From 2-01-FULL-39-10-A sp964565795 (GTDB lineage: Bacteria > Patescibacteriota > Microgenomatia > Levybacterales > UBA12049), in contig CAZMGC010000043.1 of assembly GCA_964565795.1 (NCBI GenBank), positions 1-6,392 of the forward strand: a stretch of 6,392 nt of DNA, given 5' to 3'. This document shows positions 5,751 to 6,392 of the stretch, piece by piece. Below the pieces are notes generated by a model, which saw only the letters and a list, made by a program, of their open reading frames with translations, made no database searches and was not told where the DNA came from. A program made the position numbers and the translations under genes. How positions within the stretch are numbered: position 1 is the first letter of the stretch; every line of letters starts with the position of its first letter.

Positions 5751-6220
5751 AATCGAACAACATTTTCTCTACCTAATGCTTCCCCAAGAGCTGAATTCAA
5801 TCCTCTTATTGGATGTCTTAATTTTCGAATTGCTTTTACCTCTATCTGCCTTGCTCTTTCTCCGGTAATCGGATTTTCACCCAAAACCAAACCTATTTGA
5901 GAAAGTGACTTAGGATCTTCACCATCTAGTCCATTTCTTAACACTAATACTCTTGTCTCCCTTTCAGTAAGAGTTCCAAGAGCTGTATCTAGAGCTATTC
6001 GAACGCGAGCGAGCTGATCTGGGTCTGGAGAAAAACTAAAACCATCAGGAAAAAACTGCTTATAATGTACTCCTGAAGTTACAATTCTCTCAACTAACCT
6101 TTGATATCCAGCATTAATTCTAGCTTCTGTTTCAGGATCAACAATAGCTTCTGCTCCCGCGCTATCTCCTGCAACCATAGGATCATGCGCTGCTGAAATT
6201 GGTAACTCTCTTTCTCCCAT
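5747..6220 (-). CDS. Orphan sigma-70 region 4 domain protein
   Basis: 157 aa. Residues 82-139 match sigma-70 region 4, the helix-turn-helix that reads the -35 element: LGTLTERETRVLVLRNGLDG, then SLSQIGLVLG, then GERARQIEVKAIRKLRHP, closely like the RERIRQIEAKALRKLRHP of housekeeping sigma factors. Relative to RpoD there are about 3 extra residues in the turn (GENPIT). Residues 1-80 show no region 2 or 3, so the protein lacks a -10-binding region and is unlikely to act as a complete sigma. It may be a DNA-binding regulator or a polymerase-associated factor; this is inference. The ATG lies 7 bp after a perfect -10, with no Shine-Dalgarno before it. A later Met (residue 15) has no better site. 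It sits immediately beyond the rRNA operon terminator. Confidence 0.85.
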   Translation of the reverse strand: MGERELPISAAHDPMVAGDSAGAEAIVDPETEARINAGYQRLVERIVTSGVHYKQFFPDGFSFSPDPDQLARVRIALDTALGTLTERETRVLVLRNGLDGEDPKSLSQIGLVLGENPITGERARQIEVKAIRKLRHPIRGLNSALGEALGRENVVRF

Positions 6221-6227
6221 TATATGG

Positions 6228-6255
6228 ATTATATCACTATAAGTCTAAAAGTCAA
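6228..6255 (-). promoter_or_regulatory. Near-consensus promoter of the sigma-region-4 gene
   Basis: Minus-strand TTGACT at 6255-6250 (5 of 6 to TTGACA), a 16-bp spacer and TATAAT at 6233-6228 (perfect) form the best promoter in the window. Seven bases then lead to the ATG at 6220, predicting a leaderless mRNA. The -35 begins one base beyond the T-tract of the rRNA terminator, so the two are packed end to end. Confidence 0.75.
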
Positions 6256-6256
6256 C

Positions 6257-6279
6257 AAAAAACCACCATTTCTGGTGGC
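6257..6279 (-). terminator. Rho-independent terminator of the rRNA operon
   Basis: The minus strand reads GCCACCA, a GAAA tetraloop, TGGTGGT and then a run of T: a 7-bp stem (one G-U pair at the base) with the U-tract beginning directly at its foot. It lies about 21 bp after the 5S 3' end. Read from the plus strand the same hairpin has an A-C mismatch at its base and no T-run, so it acts on minus-strand transcripts. Confidence 0.88.
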
Positions 6280-6300
6280 TATTTTGAATTTATACTAACG

Positions 6301-6392
6301 ATCCCGGCCTTGATCTATTGTCCCTGGGTCTAGCCCGAGTATCGTGAACGCTGAAGTGTTTTACGACTCTGTTCGGAATGGGAAGAGGTAGT
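6301..6392 (-). rRNA. rrf: 5S ribosomal RNA, 3' part (5' end outside window)
   Basis: The minus strand carries the universal 5S loop C region, CCCATTCCGAACAGAG at 6383-6368, then CACTTCAGCG and a loop E-like segment, ending AAGGCCGGGAT, which should pair with the unseen 5' end. About 76 nt separate CCGAAC from the proposed 3' end, as in Bacillus 5S. The 3' end is set by the closing-stem position and could be off by a few bases. The following terminator shows that this is the last gene of an rRNA operon; 23S and 16S would lie to the right of the window. Confidence 0.92.

Overview
The window is 6.4 kb of AT-rich bacterial chromosome with compact, housekeeping-type genes. It ends inside a 5S rRNA gene that is read off the right-hand edge on the minus strand. 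I see no mobile element, phage gene, CRISPR array or tRNA. Several features suggest a small-genome lineage of the Patescibacteria (Candidate Phyla Radiation), possibly Microgenomates-like: low GC, very short intergenic gaps, overlapping stop codons, a divergent F1 beta subunit, a minimal epsilon subunit, a four-domain S1 protein and apparently leaderless genes. This placement is inference from protein character, not from a search. The standard code is in use, because the TGA ending atpD is overlapped by the atpC ATG.

Region 1 (1-1114, plus): the end of an F-type ATP synthase operon, atpD (5' part outside the window) overlapping atpC. Epsilon has only its N-terminal domain, and beta lacks the canonical DELSEED motif and the usual adenine-stacking Tyr. 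Region 2 (4349-1111, minus): a probable three-gene cluster of S1-domain protein, radA and a soluble PIN-TRAM protein related to YacL. In many Firmicutes radA and yacL flank disA; here disA is absent. The S1 gene has a probable extended -10 promoter, and the PIN-TRAM gene has a possible second one. Region 3 (4419-5750): a 181-aa protein of unknown family (minus) and a class I SAM-dependent methyltransferase (plus) diverge from a 153-bp region that holds two facing promoters and a perfect 9-bp inverted repeat. Region 4 (5747-6392, minus): a small protein with an isolated sigma-70 region 4, sitting just beyond the terminator of an rRNA operon whose last gene is 5S.

Two genome-organisation features recur. 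Both convergent gene pairs end in 4-bp stop-codon overlaps (TTAG at 1111-1114, CTAG at 5747-5750). Three genes (starts 4964, 5118, 6220) have a perfect TATAAT box only 6-9 bp before the start codon and no room for a Shine-Dalgarno, so their mRNAs should be leaderless or nearly so. The S1, radA and atpC genes do have Shine-Dalgarno-like sites. I did not find a clearly new multi-gene system; the more unusual material is the odd ATP synthase subunits, the orphan region-4 protein, the unknown 181-aa protein and the leaderless promoters.
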